Assembly (NCBI GenBank): GCA_964020155.1
Contig: OZ026562.1
Coordinates: forward strand, 3,942,501 to 4,006,500
DNA length: 64,000 bases
Direction: 5' to 3'
Source: Chondrilla cf. caribensis
Lineage: Eukaryota > Porifera > Demospongiae > Chondrillida > Chondrillidae
Position 1 is the stretch's first letter, and every line of letters begins with the position of its first letter. The translations under genes were made by a program, and so were the position numbers. The notes beneath the pieces were generated by a model, which saw nothing but the letters and a program-made list of their open reading frames with translations, was not told the origin of the DNA and ran no database searches. Positions 13,192 through 24,100 of this stretch are shown here, piece after piece.

Positions 13192-13315
13192 GTGTGGGTG
13201 TGGGTGTTTTGTGTTTTGTGTGTGGATGTGTTTGTGTATATATCAATTAATTTGACATTTATTATCTTTTATACAAATTCTCCCCTACTTATAGGGCTAT
13301 GATCAAAGTGTCTGT
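12296..13315 (+). pseudogene. Truncated, collapsed duplicate of FCHO exons
   Basis: Pieces of the FCHO gene occur in the original order but with deletions between them: the 3' part of exon 4 with its intron flank (about 12300-12540, like 2018-2240), exon 6 tail (about 12664-12719), exon 7 with an internal deletion (about 12897-13067), and the start of exon 8 (GCTATGATCAAAGTGTCT near 13296). The (GT)n introns are kept. The mu-homology domain is cut off after about six codons, so no functional product is expected. Confidence 0.85.
12721..12798. repeat. (GT)n microsatellite
   Basis: Near-pure GT run inside the FCHO duplicate. A second interrupted run lies at 13110-13200. Confidence 0.9.
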
Positions 13316-13735
13316 ATTATTATAATGTTATTATTATTATTCATTTTAACATTGCCATAATAACAATAATTGTTATAGTTATGTTTAACTGTATGTGTAT
13401 TTAAGTTATATATCTGTGTACATGGGTTACAATAATTTACTATAATATATGCACCTGGGCAGCTATTTTCCTCCATCCAACTATGTATATGCACAGTATA
13501 TAGATTTAGCTATAATGATACTCATGATGGTTATATTCATACATGTACAGTACGTATAACAATTTACTACTTTAATTGCTCACAACTCCTAGCCTGCTAG
13601 TACATATAAATTGATTCAGGTGTTCATGAATATTTCTATTATATGCATGAACATTTAACTGTTTGTATATGATAAATGACAGTAGTGGCAATTTCTCTGT
13701 GGGTATCATCTGCTCCTGCAAAAACTGCATTATAT

Positions 13736-13822
13736 ATATATATATCCTGCAAACATGGAATGACTTCTCAACAACTGATTAATAGTAATAGATTTGAAAT
13801 AGGAATTCTGATGGGTTTGTAA
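13736..13822 (+). pseudogene. Small fragment of the orphan family (type II)
   Basis: The stretch reads as ILQTWNDF, then a short deletion shifts the frame before QQLINSNRFEIGILMG, matching the middle of copy A. It is flanked by duplicated non-coding DNA and also occurs at 28758-28840. Relic only. Confidence 0.75.
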
Positions 13823-13824
13823 GT

Positions 13825-14809
13825 GGCTACCATAATATGATAGGTTCAAATCAGAAGCACAAAATTGTGTTCAGATAATTATTGGCAGGTGGAGACACTC
13901 ATGTACATGGCTAGTCTCTTCTTGGAGTAGCAAACTTAAGAGCCAAGGGATTGGTATGCGAGGGATTGAATCAAATAATGTCATGCATGCAAGACAATAT
14001 TAATATCAAAATGCAATAGAAAAATCCTCTGAACTAGGAACTCATGGGCTCTTTGGTAACTGTGTCTCCATGTCATGTCACTAATATATCAGTTTTATAG
14101 TTTACTTGCTGAGTGACATATACAGGCATGATTTTATTTATCCCATTACCAATGGCGGCCATATTATGGTAGGCGGGACTGGATATTATGTACTAATAGT
14201 ACATGACATTGTGGATAAGTACTCGGCCGGTTCGGACTGGAAGGAATTAACACCCACGCATAACCGCAACATTGTTTCAATTTTTTGCGTCGTTCTGCTG
14301 CACTCCGATTCTTGTTCTTGGTGTCTTTAACAGGTCAGTCCTTTAATCGAAGACAAAAACAACAACTAACAAGAATTATTGGTTAGGTGGGTAACTTTGC
14401 ATGTACATATAATCCGGTGAGAGTTATAATTATTAAGTGTAAATCGATTTCAATTTCTGAATCAAACGCAAAGATCTAGGACTATCGACGGGTCTAACGG
14501 GGTGTGGTATGCCTTGAAGACTACTGTGACCATTTCTGTGGCATTGTAGGTTTTATTGAACGTTTCTCGTATAGTAAAGTACAGACTACTGTAACTGTTA
14601 CAGTTATCTTGAATTGGTTGCCTTTATAGTCTATCAATCTTATCTATGGATAAGCGTCTTTCAATATCGAATAGCCTTCTAATGATATTACGTACTATAT
14701 CAGACTCGAATCATTTCAGTTCTCACACATCTGCTGTTTGTCACCTCAATTTTAGTTCCTCACTATAATAGTTGGAGGCACTGATCTACATTAATATAGT
14801 ATTAAATAC
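13825..14809. other. Duplicated non-coding block upstream of copy B
   Basis: Nearly the same sequence recurs at about 28840-29825 upstream of copy D. It includes a shared island (about 14120-14340) with ATGGCGGCCATATTATGG and CpG-containing stretches. No coding sequence is supported. It may hold the promoter of copy B. Confidence 0.6.
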
Positions 14810-14899
14810 GATAGTCTCAGAAGGTGACTCTCTCTCTCTCATATCCACTTTATAGCCATTGCATCCTCATGCACCCACATTCCACCAACTCGCTGAAAG
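14810..14899 (+). promoter_or_regulatory. Conserved 5' leader of type I orphan genes
   Basis: The ~90 bp before the start codon, with a (CT)n tract and atccact..atagccat..catc, is conserved in front of copies D (about 29830-29927) and I (about 56080-56166). This suggests a shared transcription start region or 5' UTR. Recent duplication alone could also explain it. Confidence 0.4.
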
Positions 14900-16378
14900 A
14901 TGAACGGTGACCACCGTATTGAGAAGATGTTGAACATTCAAGTGGACTCACAAATGCATGAAGAGCCAATTGAGGTTAGCCTCTGCTGACTGTATTCATA
15001 TTTATAAATGTACTAGAACCTGTAGTTTGAAGAAAGCTGAAATGCCATGCAATACTGTACTACGTACTAGTGATTTGTCATGCAGGTACTATTATGTACT
15101 TAATATGTGAGAACTTGTCCAGGGGTTGTGCTGTGGAATTTGTTTGTTGCTTTACAAACAGTAATTTTGTCTTCCCTGTAGCAAACCAGTGTTGAAGGAT
15201 CCGGAGGTACTGTGACATCAATCGTGGGACACTACGACAATGAGCAACAAGTTTTTTACCCCAAAGAATGCACAGAGTACGGTGTGAGTCAGGACGTCAG
15301 CAGTAAAATGGTGACAGGACGATCCGCTTTACCCTGCATTGCCCTGCGCCCAATGCGAGGTCCACGGATGATTTGTTTTCTGAATGATGTCCTCAAATCA
15401 ATTTATTATGGCCCTCATAGAGAAACATTCGCTGTGAGATATCAGCATATGCGAAGAGTAGGGGGGGCTAATGTTCATATGTCACAGGAGTTTTGGAGGA
15501 TCATTTGGGCAAAGCAAAATGAGGATCCTCTCATTCAAAGCATGTACTTTTTTAGTGGAATGTTGAGTGCTCCAGATAATCTTGAATATGTCTTGGAAAC
15601 ATGGGGAAAACTATCTGAAAAGCTTAATAGGTGTAACAATCCTAAAGTTGGGAGCATGTTTGCTCTCTACTTGGTAGCCTGGACCATACGAAACTGGGTG
15701 GGGGAAAATGGCTCTCATCCGGAACTCTCCGATTGCATTCCACTGCCTTACCATACACCAATTCCCATTCCCCGTACCAAGGAAGGAGCTATGAGGCTCG
15801 TGGCGTACTGCATTGAAGAAACAAAGGACATAATTAATTTTGTTTTGACGCCCTATTTTTACATAACTGTGCTTCGCTGGAAGTTTGAAATAGAGCGGGA
15901 CTTGGGCACTCTTAATGAAACTGCAGTTTCCTGCTTTTTGAAAGGCATTGATGAAACATTTGAAAAATGTTGGTCCCTAAATAAAGATTGGATGAAGGCA
16001 GATGCGTTCGGTGCCATGGTCAGTGCAGTTAACTTGAAAATTGAAATTGCTCTCTATTACAAAGAAAGGGGACAAAATGACAAATTTCGCAGCATCAAAG
16101 GGAAAGCTATGCGTTTTCTAAACCCCCTTAATGAATACTTCGAAGATAATCACTCTCTAATTACAATCTATGATTGTGCCTGGCTGTTCAGTGTTCGATC
16201 CAAATGTTTTCGCATAGATGACTACGAAACAGAAGCACGACATTGCGCTGAGCACTCTGCTCGTAATTACCTCAAAAGTAGCCGTTACTGGAGAGCAGTA
16301 GAGGAAGCCGAGCTCAGTGGAAATATGACACTAATCGAATGTTGTAGGAGAGCATGTCCCCAATCTGAATTGAGTTGA
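14900..16378 (+). CDS. Orphan helical family protein, copy B (type I), intact
   Basis: Two exons, 14900-14974 (25 codons starting MNGDHRIEKMLNIQ) and 15182-16378, join in phase 0 to give 423 aa. Type I copies differ from type II by an N-terminal NEQQVFYP.ECTEYGVSQD segment, and by LRWKFEIE and RYWRAVEEAELSGNM in place of LRWQFEY and RHWRAVEEA. The other family landmarks are kept: SAPDNLEYVLETW, YLVAWTIRNW, GAMRLVAYC, FGAMVSAVNLKIEIALYY and YDCAWLFSVRSK. There is no signal peptide or membrane span, so it is likely cytosolic. It sits 1.7 kb upstream of GGT1, an order repeated at D and I. Function unknown. Confidence 0.82.
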
Positions 16379-17990
16379 ATTATGCCAACTAATACGAATA
16401 TAATAAATTGTGATGTACATGCTGAATGGTTAATTTTACTTGTTTGTATTGTCTGTATGTGTGAACAACAGTACTACAATGTAGTCATGTACAACGAGTA
16501 CAGAAACTGATCAAACAAACACCTCACCATTACAAACTATTATGGTACAGTAGTTATGTGTATATACTTTACATTTGTATGACTGTGCGACATGTACATT
16601 AAATTTCCTAATATTATACATAATTACATAATAATACTTTTTGTGCAATTAGTATTGTATCTTTGTGTGTACAGCAACAGCAGCATATTATATATGTATG
16701 CAGCTAATATGTATATTGAATGTTTAATCAATTATATAGACTGCTCTTTATAAAGTTATAATAGTTAATAAAAATAATTACATTGCAATTTCATGTATGT
16801 ATACTTATATTGTATAATATTATTATAATACTATTAATTTGCATAATTAGCTGTTAGGCGAGGTGACTAATTGGAATGTGAAGGTTTAGTGTAACCACAG
16901 TATCTATAACAGGTTATTTTATATATTGTCCAATTATTATTTAACTGCTATCCGGATTTGCAGCTGTTTTTATCACATTATCAGATAGAAACAAAAAACA
17001 TTGCTTGTTTTTTTGTCAATTCTTGAGTGATGAATCTCATCAATGGCTTTAAACTGGCTCAAACTGAAGAAGCCAATAAAATGTTGACCCATAATTAGGT
17101 TAAATTCCAGCCAATATCTAATTATGGACATGTCGACAATTGACCACTTTATTGTCAACTCAGACTCACGTCTGCACAATGTCCTGAGATGTTGGCAAAA
17201 AAGTTCAATTGTTTGTTTATGGGTATGTGAGGGTCACTAATTAGTTCACTCTACCTGTGTAGGGTCAACTAATTCGGTGACCCTACCTGGATTCATGCTT
17301 GTTTACTGTAAATGTGTGAAGCAGCTGATAGAAATGTATAACAAAGCACAAACCCTATACTGTTAAATAATAATTGGAAGGTATATAAAATAACCTGTTC
17401 AATGTATATACACAGAATGTCATGTAACTGGTTGTATTGTAGGAGAACTTTTGAATTTGTCCTTATCCTTCACCTTTCACCACCCATACTCACTGCTTAC
17501 TCCTCACCCCTCACCCCTCACTCATAGCCATCACCCTTCACCACTATCATCTTTCCTATTGGTAGGCTACACTTAATTTACAGCACAGTACTAGTGTGGG
17601 TGTCTCACTATGATCTGGTCTACTTTAGTCTCCATGAACCATCATAATCAGTGAATGTGTGTGTATGATTGTGTATACGTGTGTGCAGATATGCATGCAT
17701 GCAATATTACACACATACAATACACCCAAAACACACACACACACATACATACACACAACAGTACAGTCTATAATGACAGGGAGATCTCAACATGCATATG
17801 TGGTTAGATTTGGAGGTTCACTCTGCACAGCTGAATCCCATAAGATCTGAAGTCCCAACAAAAATATTATTATGATATGCCACACCCAAACTCCAATATA
17901 CCACACTCCTTTATATATAATCACACTCCTCAGCAATCGTGACACACACGCACGCACGCACGCATGCACACACATTACCAGTAAATATCT
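16379..17990. other. Spacer between copy B and GGT1, duplicated at 57.5-59.3 kb
   Basis: The B 3' flank (to about 16850) matches the flank of copy I. At 16880-17850 lie CT-rich (tcaccc)n-like DNA and a degenerate NUP155-like scrap (about 17595-17650, on the + strand here). A CA/GCAC microsatellite is at 17945-17975. No intact gene. Confidence 0.65.
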
Positions 17991-18107
17991 TGATGTACTG
18001 GTGTATAGCTACTTTACCTAGGCTAGGGAGTAGGAATAACCACAGGAATTCGAACTCATATAGCTTCGTGGTTCAACAGTCATGCCATTTGCCCGCTTGA
18101 GTTCATA
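17990..18107 (+). promoter_or_regulatory. Conserved 5' flank of GGT genes
   Basis: A ~110-bp stretch (actggtgtatagctac.., ggctagggagtagga, caggaattcgaa, gttcaacagtca) directly before the ATG is conserved at 35830-35940 and 59277-59389, and partly at 33240-33301. It is probably the proximal promoter and 5' UTR. Confidence 0.45.
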
Positions 18108-21100
18108 ATGAATAATAAGATAACTGACAACCCTGGGAAAACAGTTCTAGCTATTATAGGTGGAGTCGTTGGTATCGCGTTAGTAGCGGGGATAATAGTC
18201 ATTCCCACAGCAGTAGTACTATCACAGAATGAATCACCAGCTGTTCCTGATAGTGCATTTGTGGTCGCAAGAGGTAGGGCAGGAGCAGTTGCGACGGACG
18301 ACAAGAGGTGCTCTGAAGCCGGGTTGGAGGTTCTCAAACTGAATGACAGCAACGCTGTGGACGCTGCCGTGGCCAGTCTCCTCTGTCTTGGAGTGGTGAA
18401 CTTCCAGAGTAGCGGAATCGGTGGAGGATTGATGATGCTCGTGGCCAAGAAGAACACAAGCTCTCCAGAAGGATACACTGTTACAGTCATTGATGCCCGA
18501 GAAGTGGCTCCTAGTTCAGCCCGGGAGGGTGATTACTTGCCAGTGAATGCGAGTGGGAAGAATATTCATACGCAGACAGGTTAGATCAGTGCACGGCCAT
18601 GGTTTCACTGATATTTTATCAATGTAGGGTAAAGCGAAGTAACTTGGAACACCAGGGGTAACGCAGCAATCGATACTAGTCTCGAATCGGCGCTTCTGAT
18701 AGGTTCGTGTTATGTTACTGATCTGCATAGGTAGTGATTCCAAGACACTTGTAGCTGCTTTTAGGGATTAGAACGTAGTCAGAAGATACCCATTCCAAGT
18801 ATAGGTCTTCCATACCATGGATCTATGTTCCAAGTAATCCCCGCTTTATACGCCCACAGCCCACAATATATATTCTCCGAGATAGGGATCACCGTTGACC
18901 CCGAGGTCAACGGTGAATGAGTTCGCGGTGGAGTATATGGGCAGCCTTGGGGACGTTGCGTTCAAGTTTCGCATTCTATTGCAATTGTAGCCGAACGTAA
19001 GGCTTTAATTTCTTGAAAGAACATCTGATTCACTTACCAACGACGGGAAATAGGACCAAACTAGTTGAAATTTGCCATCGGTAGAGTAGGCCTGAGAGAG
19101 TCTCCTAACAGCAGATCAGAAGTTAGTTAACGGTTATCTAATATGCGTTCTATGGGGACCTATAGCTATGCGTATAACTACCGAACGGGATTGCGTCTAG
19201 CCCAAGGACGTCACTCTCTCGTCTATCCAATGGCAAGTCTTAAAACTTCGGGGTTTGATCGATAGTGAGGCCTACGAATACCTTTGCTTCAATTGTGCAC
19301 TCGAAATCCTTAGTTTCAAAGCTACTCTTTCAACTGGTTGGGCCTTGTTTCCTGTCATTATCAGGACCATGGTCATAATCTAAATCGGATCAATCTTACT
19401 ATTATACGACACGATCCCCTTGCCATTTCTTGTCGCTTCTCTTCGGGTATTGCTTGCGATGGTAGCAGGGTGTTCTTGGCTGAAGAAGTGAACTAGAGCG
19501 GTAAATGACAATGGTCCCTGGTTTGAATCCAGGCAATAACGGATTTTCCTGCACCCCCTGTTAGCACGAGAAGATGTTGAGAGAAGAAAGATCAAGGGCA
19601 ATAAACGTTTGAATCAAATTGTATTCCACTATTATAATATTAATTATCAGACATTCGAATTTTCTGTTATAAATCTGTGTTGTTTATATATCATGTGCAT
19701 TGTAAGTTTCCAGGACCTGTAAGAAAATCCACATTGTGAGTGCAGCGTTTCAGCTTGACAAACGAATGATCTGTCTAGTGTGCCCAAGCTAGGCCGGCCT
19801 TTTGAATTTGAAAGTCCAGATCCGTTTTTCAATTGAAGAAATCTCATTTCTGCTACTGAATCACATGCAGCTGGTAATAATTTGTGTTCCATTCGCATTG
19901 AATTCCCATTTGAATTAATTTATGTTGTTGAAACAAGAAATTTGAGTTCAAAACTCGTGGGGCTGCTGCCCCCACACTTGAATTACTTGGACATCTTAGG
20001 TTCAGACTTTCGCTGAAGTTATTATGTTCGTTGGAGCTTCAGCGCACAAATTCAGAATCTATATATCTCTATCAATAATATTATGTATTTATATCTATCG
20101 GATGAGCGTTACATACCAGAAGTCAAAATGAAAACAATATAGGGTAGCGGATAAAAATTTCCTGATACTGTATAGTAAACTCACTCTATAGTCAAATATT
20201 CACAACTACATAACTTAGTCTATATAGGGTTGAAATTTTAGACTAAGTAAGTACATGCATTCATCTATTAATTTTAAACATTTATAGCTTCACCTCTGAG
20301 TCATAGTAAGTTTCAAATTGTTGAAAACAGATTTATGTATATCCAGGTACATTGTCTATTGCCATACCTGGAGAGCTGAGAGGAATGGAGATGGCATTGG
20401 ATCTGTTCAGTATCAATACTCCAGACAAGAGAACAATGATCTTCGAAAAGGCCATCGAATATGCTGAGCAAGGATTTTCTCCTTCCTGGCATTTACTCAA
20501 TGCCATTAAGGACAATACCGGTATTGTGAGATTCAACAAGAATCCCACATTCAGTTATGAGAACTTGAGGTACAACTTCTGAATGAATTTGATGCTCTGT
20601 GAAAATTGTACTACTGACTTAGGCCTTGAGTAAAACCATGTAGGATACTTGTACCATTGGCTATTATGAATACATTGAATCATTAGGCACATTTTGTGAT
20701 TACAAAAGACTAGTGTCAAATTTGCAAGGATATTCCCTTTCTTGACTGACTCCAGCAACAGTCAATCTGAGTATCAAAAGTAGAAATGTTCACACTAGTA
20801 ATGTTTGTGGGTGTCCTTTATTCTTCTTAGAATCCCCATTTTGTACATACACTGAGATCTGGCAGGTTGATAGATATGAAATTACATGCCAAGTTGTAAG
20901 CTATGTACTAGCTTAAAGTAGAAAAAGATAGTAGATCAATTGTTTACTACTCCTACAGCAAACCAAATATGGCTCGAAAGTTGGCTCATATTAAGTAGCA
21001 ATTTGCCTCAAGGATGTTTGTCTTGACAATTGCAAGTTCTACTGTTACTGTAAGAATACTATCATCACCTATTATTATTTTTATTATTATTATCATAGTT

Positions 21101-24100
21101 GAAGGAAATGTGAATTGCTGTCTTATGTACAATGTCATAGAAAACTTATGACATTCAATGATAGTGAAAACCAAGATGAGGGGATGATAATCACACGAAA
21201 GACTTATGCAAGTACTCTCAAGAAGGTTAGAGACAACGGATTTCAAGAGTTCTACACTGGTGCCAGTGCTGTCTCCTTAGTGACCGATATCAACAATGCT
21301 GCCTGTATGGAGTTACCATCAAAATACTGCAGTTCTACTAGGATAACGATGGCAGACCTGCGATCGTACACTGCCAAAAAGAGGAACCCCCTCCAGTTTA
21401 ACATTACTGGGTCTGCTAATGTGATGTACACTATACCTGCTCCTGCAAGTGGATCAGCATTGGCCCTGTTTTTGAAAATAATGCAAGGTATACATGATTG
21501 TGCTTGGTTATGTACGTATGTGCATGTGCACTACTATAGTATTGGGTCAGTACTATTATAGTTCGGGATGTTGATTGCATATCTCAAACAAGGTCGGGTT
21601 GCTATACAATAATATACATAAGTACTACACATGTAATGGTAATACGTTATCATAACAACATTGTTATCTATCTACCTTCCAATCCATTATTATACAGTAT
21701 AATAGATATAAATTATATATAAATATATGAAGTAGTACATTATTTGTTGTTACAGTATAAAACCACAAATATCTAAACCCAACCTGTGAGTGAAGACTAC
21801 CCAGAATGACCACTCACCTACAAATTCTCTGGCTCCAAAGTATTATAATACTCTGAACTCTTGCCATGTGTAAACACTGGATGAGTCAGTCCACAGTCCA
21901 TGAACTATGGACTATGCATATACCTTGGACTGACTCAGTGAGTAATTCTGGAGAAAACAAACCATGCCGACTTCCAACTATGATTCTTTGCCACGTTCAC
22001 TTCCTGAAATGAACCACATCTACTTTTTTAGCTTTTTAGCTTTTTAGCTTAATACTATAAACCCACTGACAAACCCAAACATAACAATGTAATGGAGGTG
22101 ATAATGCAGCAATAGTAATGATAGTAATGAATACATTTACAGCGAAATTAACACAGTCTGCTAGTAGCTAAACATAGCCATGTTTAAAAAGGTTCAGTTG
22201 GTTCCTCCATTCGGATGTTAAGGTACAGGCAGTTTGAAGTAGTACCTGTATATGTCTTCAACTTTGACACTGGGCCAATTGAAACTGATACATCCCTTGA
22301 CAGATATCAATAGCAATTGCCCATACAGTGGTGAGGTAGAGGAGACCCAGCAACATAAAATTTGTCATGAACATTTTCATTTCCTTGAGTTGTATAAAGA
22401 TATTGCAAGGCTTTATGTTGGACTTAATTTGTAACTTCCCTGTTGGGCCCAGCTGCTAAAACAGAAAAGAATCCTGCTCCCCCTGTCATTTTCTGCCTTT
22501 CAGAAAGAGTCCCAAAAGTCCTTGCATCTTTCTACTGCTATAGCTAGAGGAATGTTTTGTATTGTCATTGAAAGAATTTCGCCAGACTGAGTGCCTTATG
22601 TGGTCAGAGATCAAAATGATCTCCCACCACAACAAATGACAAATAACTGTTATCGAGAATTAACCTCAATCGTCCCAAAAAGGGCATACACATTTTCCTT
22701 TGGATGTCCTGGTGTCATGGTAAATTTGATCCCCTGTTTGTTATTGGTACCCCTGAGTAAGATTCTTAGTAATATTGGCATCCCCAAGTTCATATCACTA
22801 AGTGATTATGGCATCCTCCAATACACCGGGTGTCTTGAAAAAAATTTCAGTCCTTCAAAGAGACAAACAAGCACATCAACTCTACTTACTACTTTTCACT
22901 CTTTATTTACTTTTCACACAAACGATTTAATTTAATAGCGTGGAGTGCTCTTTCCTACTTTTGTTACCATTGTACTACATATGGTGACTGTGGCATTTCC
23001 AGCACTATACGGTGACTGCCTCATAGTAATACACCATCTTGTTCATTCAAGAATATTCGCTTACTTCATAACGATGAGTCATGATGGTGCACTGAGAAGA
23101 TGACAGGTTTTAAAGCGAGTTTGGTTGGTTCGAATCCTCGAGAGGGCAATTTTTTTATTTTATTCCAAATTATACACATTTACGTACATCACATACCTGT
23201 GCCAAAAAAAAGGATACTAACAAGCATAATGAAAACATTTAAAAATGATAAAGGAAGTAGGGATAACAAGCAAAAAAGGAAAGAACAAGGTAGGGATGAG
23301 AGGAATGAGAACACCGTCGGAGTGAGCAGCATGTCGGAATGAGAAGACTGTTGGAATAATATGACAATCCCTATATCAACAGCAGTTATTGCTCATCCAA
23401 TACACAGTATTCTGTTTACAGCTGTTGATATAGGGATTGTTATATTCCAACAGTCTTCTCATTCCGACGTGCTGCTCACTCCGACGGTCTTCTCATTCCG
23501 CTCATCCCTACTTTGTTCCTTCCCTTTTTTTGCTTGTTATCCCTACATCCTTTTTCATTTTTAAATTTTTTTATTATGCTTGTTTAATAACCAGTATAGT
23601 GAAAAGCCAAGAATGATATAGTGAAGAGCCAAGAATGATATAACTGTATAATATGGGTGAAAAGGTAACTTAAAGGCTTAATACTTGGTCAATGACTACA
23701 CCCCCAAACAACATTATACCAATGTATTAAATTCTTCCTGATCTGGGTTGTATTTATATATTTACAGGGAGAGTGTCACAAGGAGATAATGATACTGTAA
23801 TCTATCACTACCTTTTGGAAGCTTCAAAATTTTCCAATTCCCACTTGATGAACCTTGGTGACCCAAAATTCAATCCAACTGCACATGTAGTGAGTGGATC
23901 TGTGTACATATGAGAAAACACATGCAAACCTTGCAAAGCAGAACACTGGAAGATTCACAACCATAGCATGAGCCTATAATAGTCTGTACATAAATGTGTG
24001 CATACACTATGTACATTGATATTTACACTATGTATGCTACCTACACTATATGCGTACAGCATGTACACCCACTCTGTGATTCTCTTTTGTAGACAGTTGA

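Noticed and set aside
19446..19542. tRNA-like segment with a perfect T-arm (CCTGG-TTTGAAT-CCAGG)
   Set aside because: The acceptor stem could pair at 6 of 7 positions, but no proper D-arm or anticodon arm forms and the spacing is too long. At most a tRNA-derived SINE relic.
23080..23150. B-box-like GGTTCGAATCC, possible tRNA
   Set aside because: The T-stem does not pair and no A-box or anticodon arm fits.
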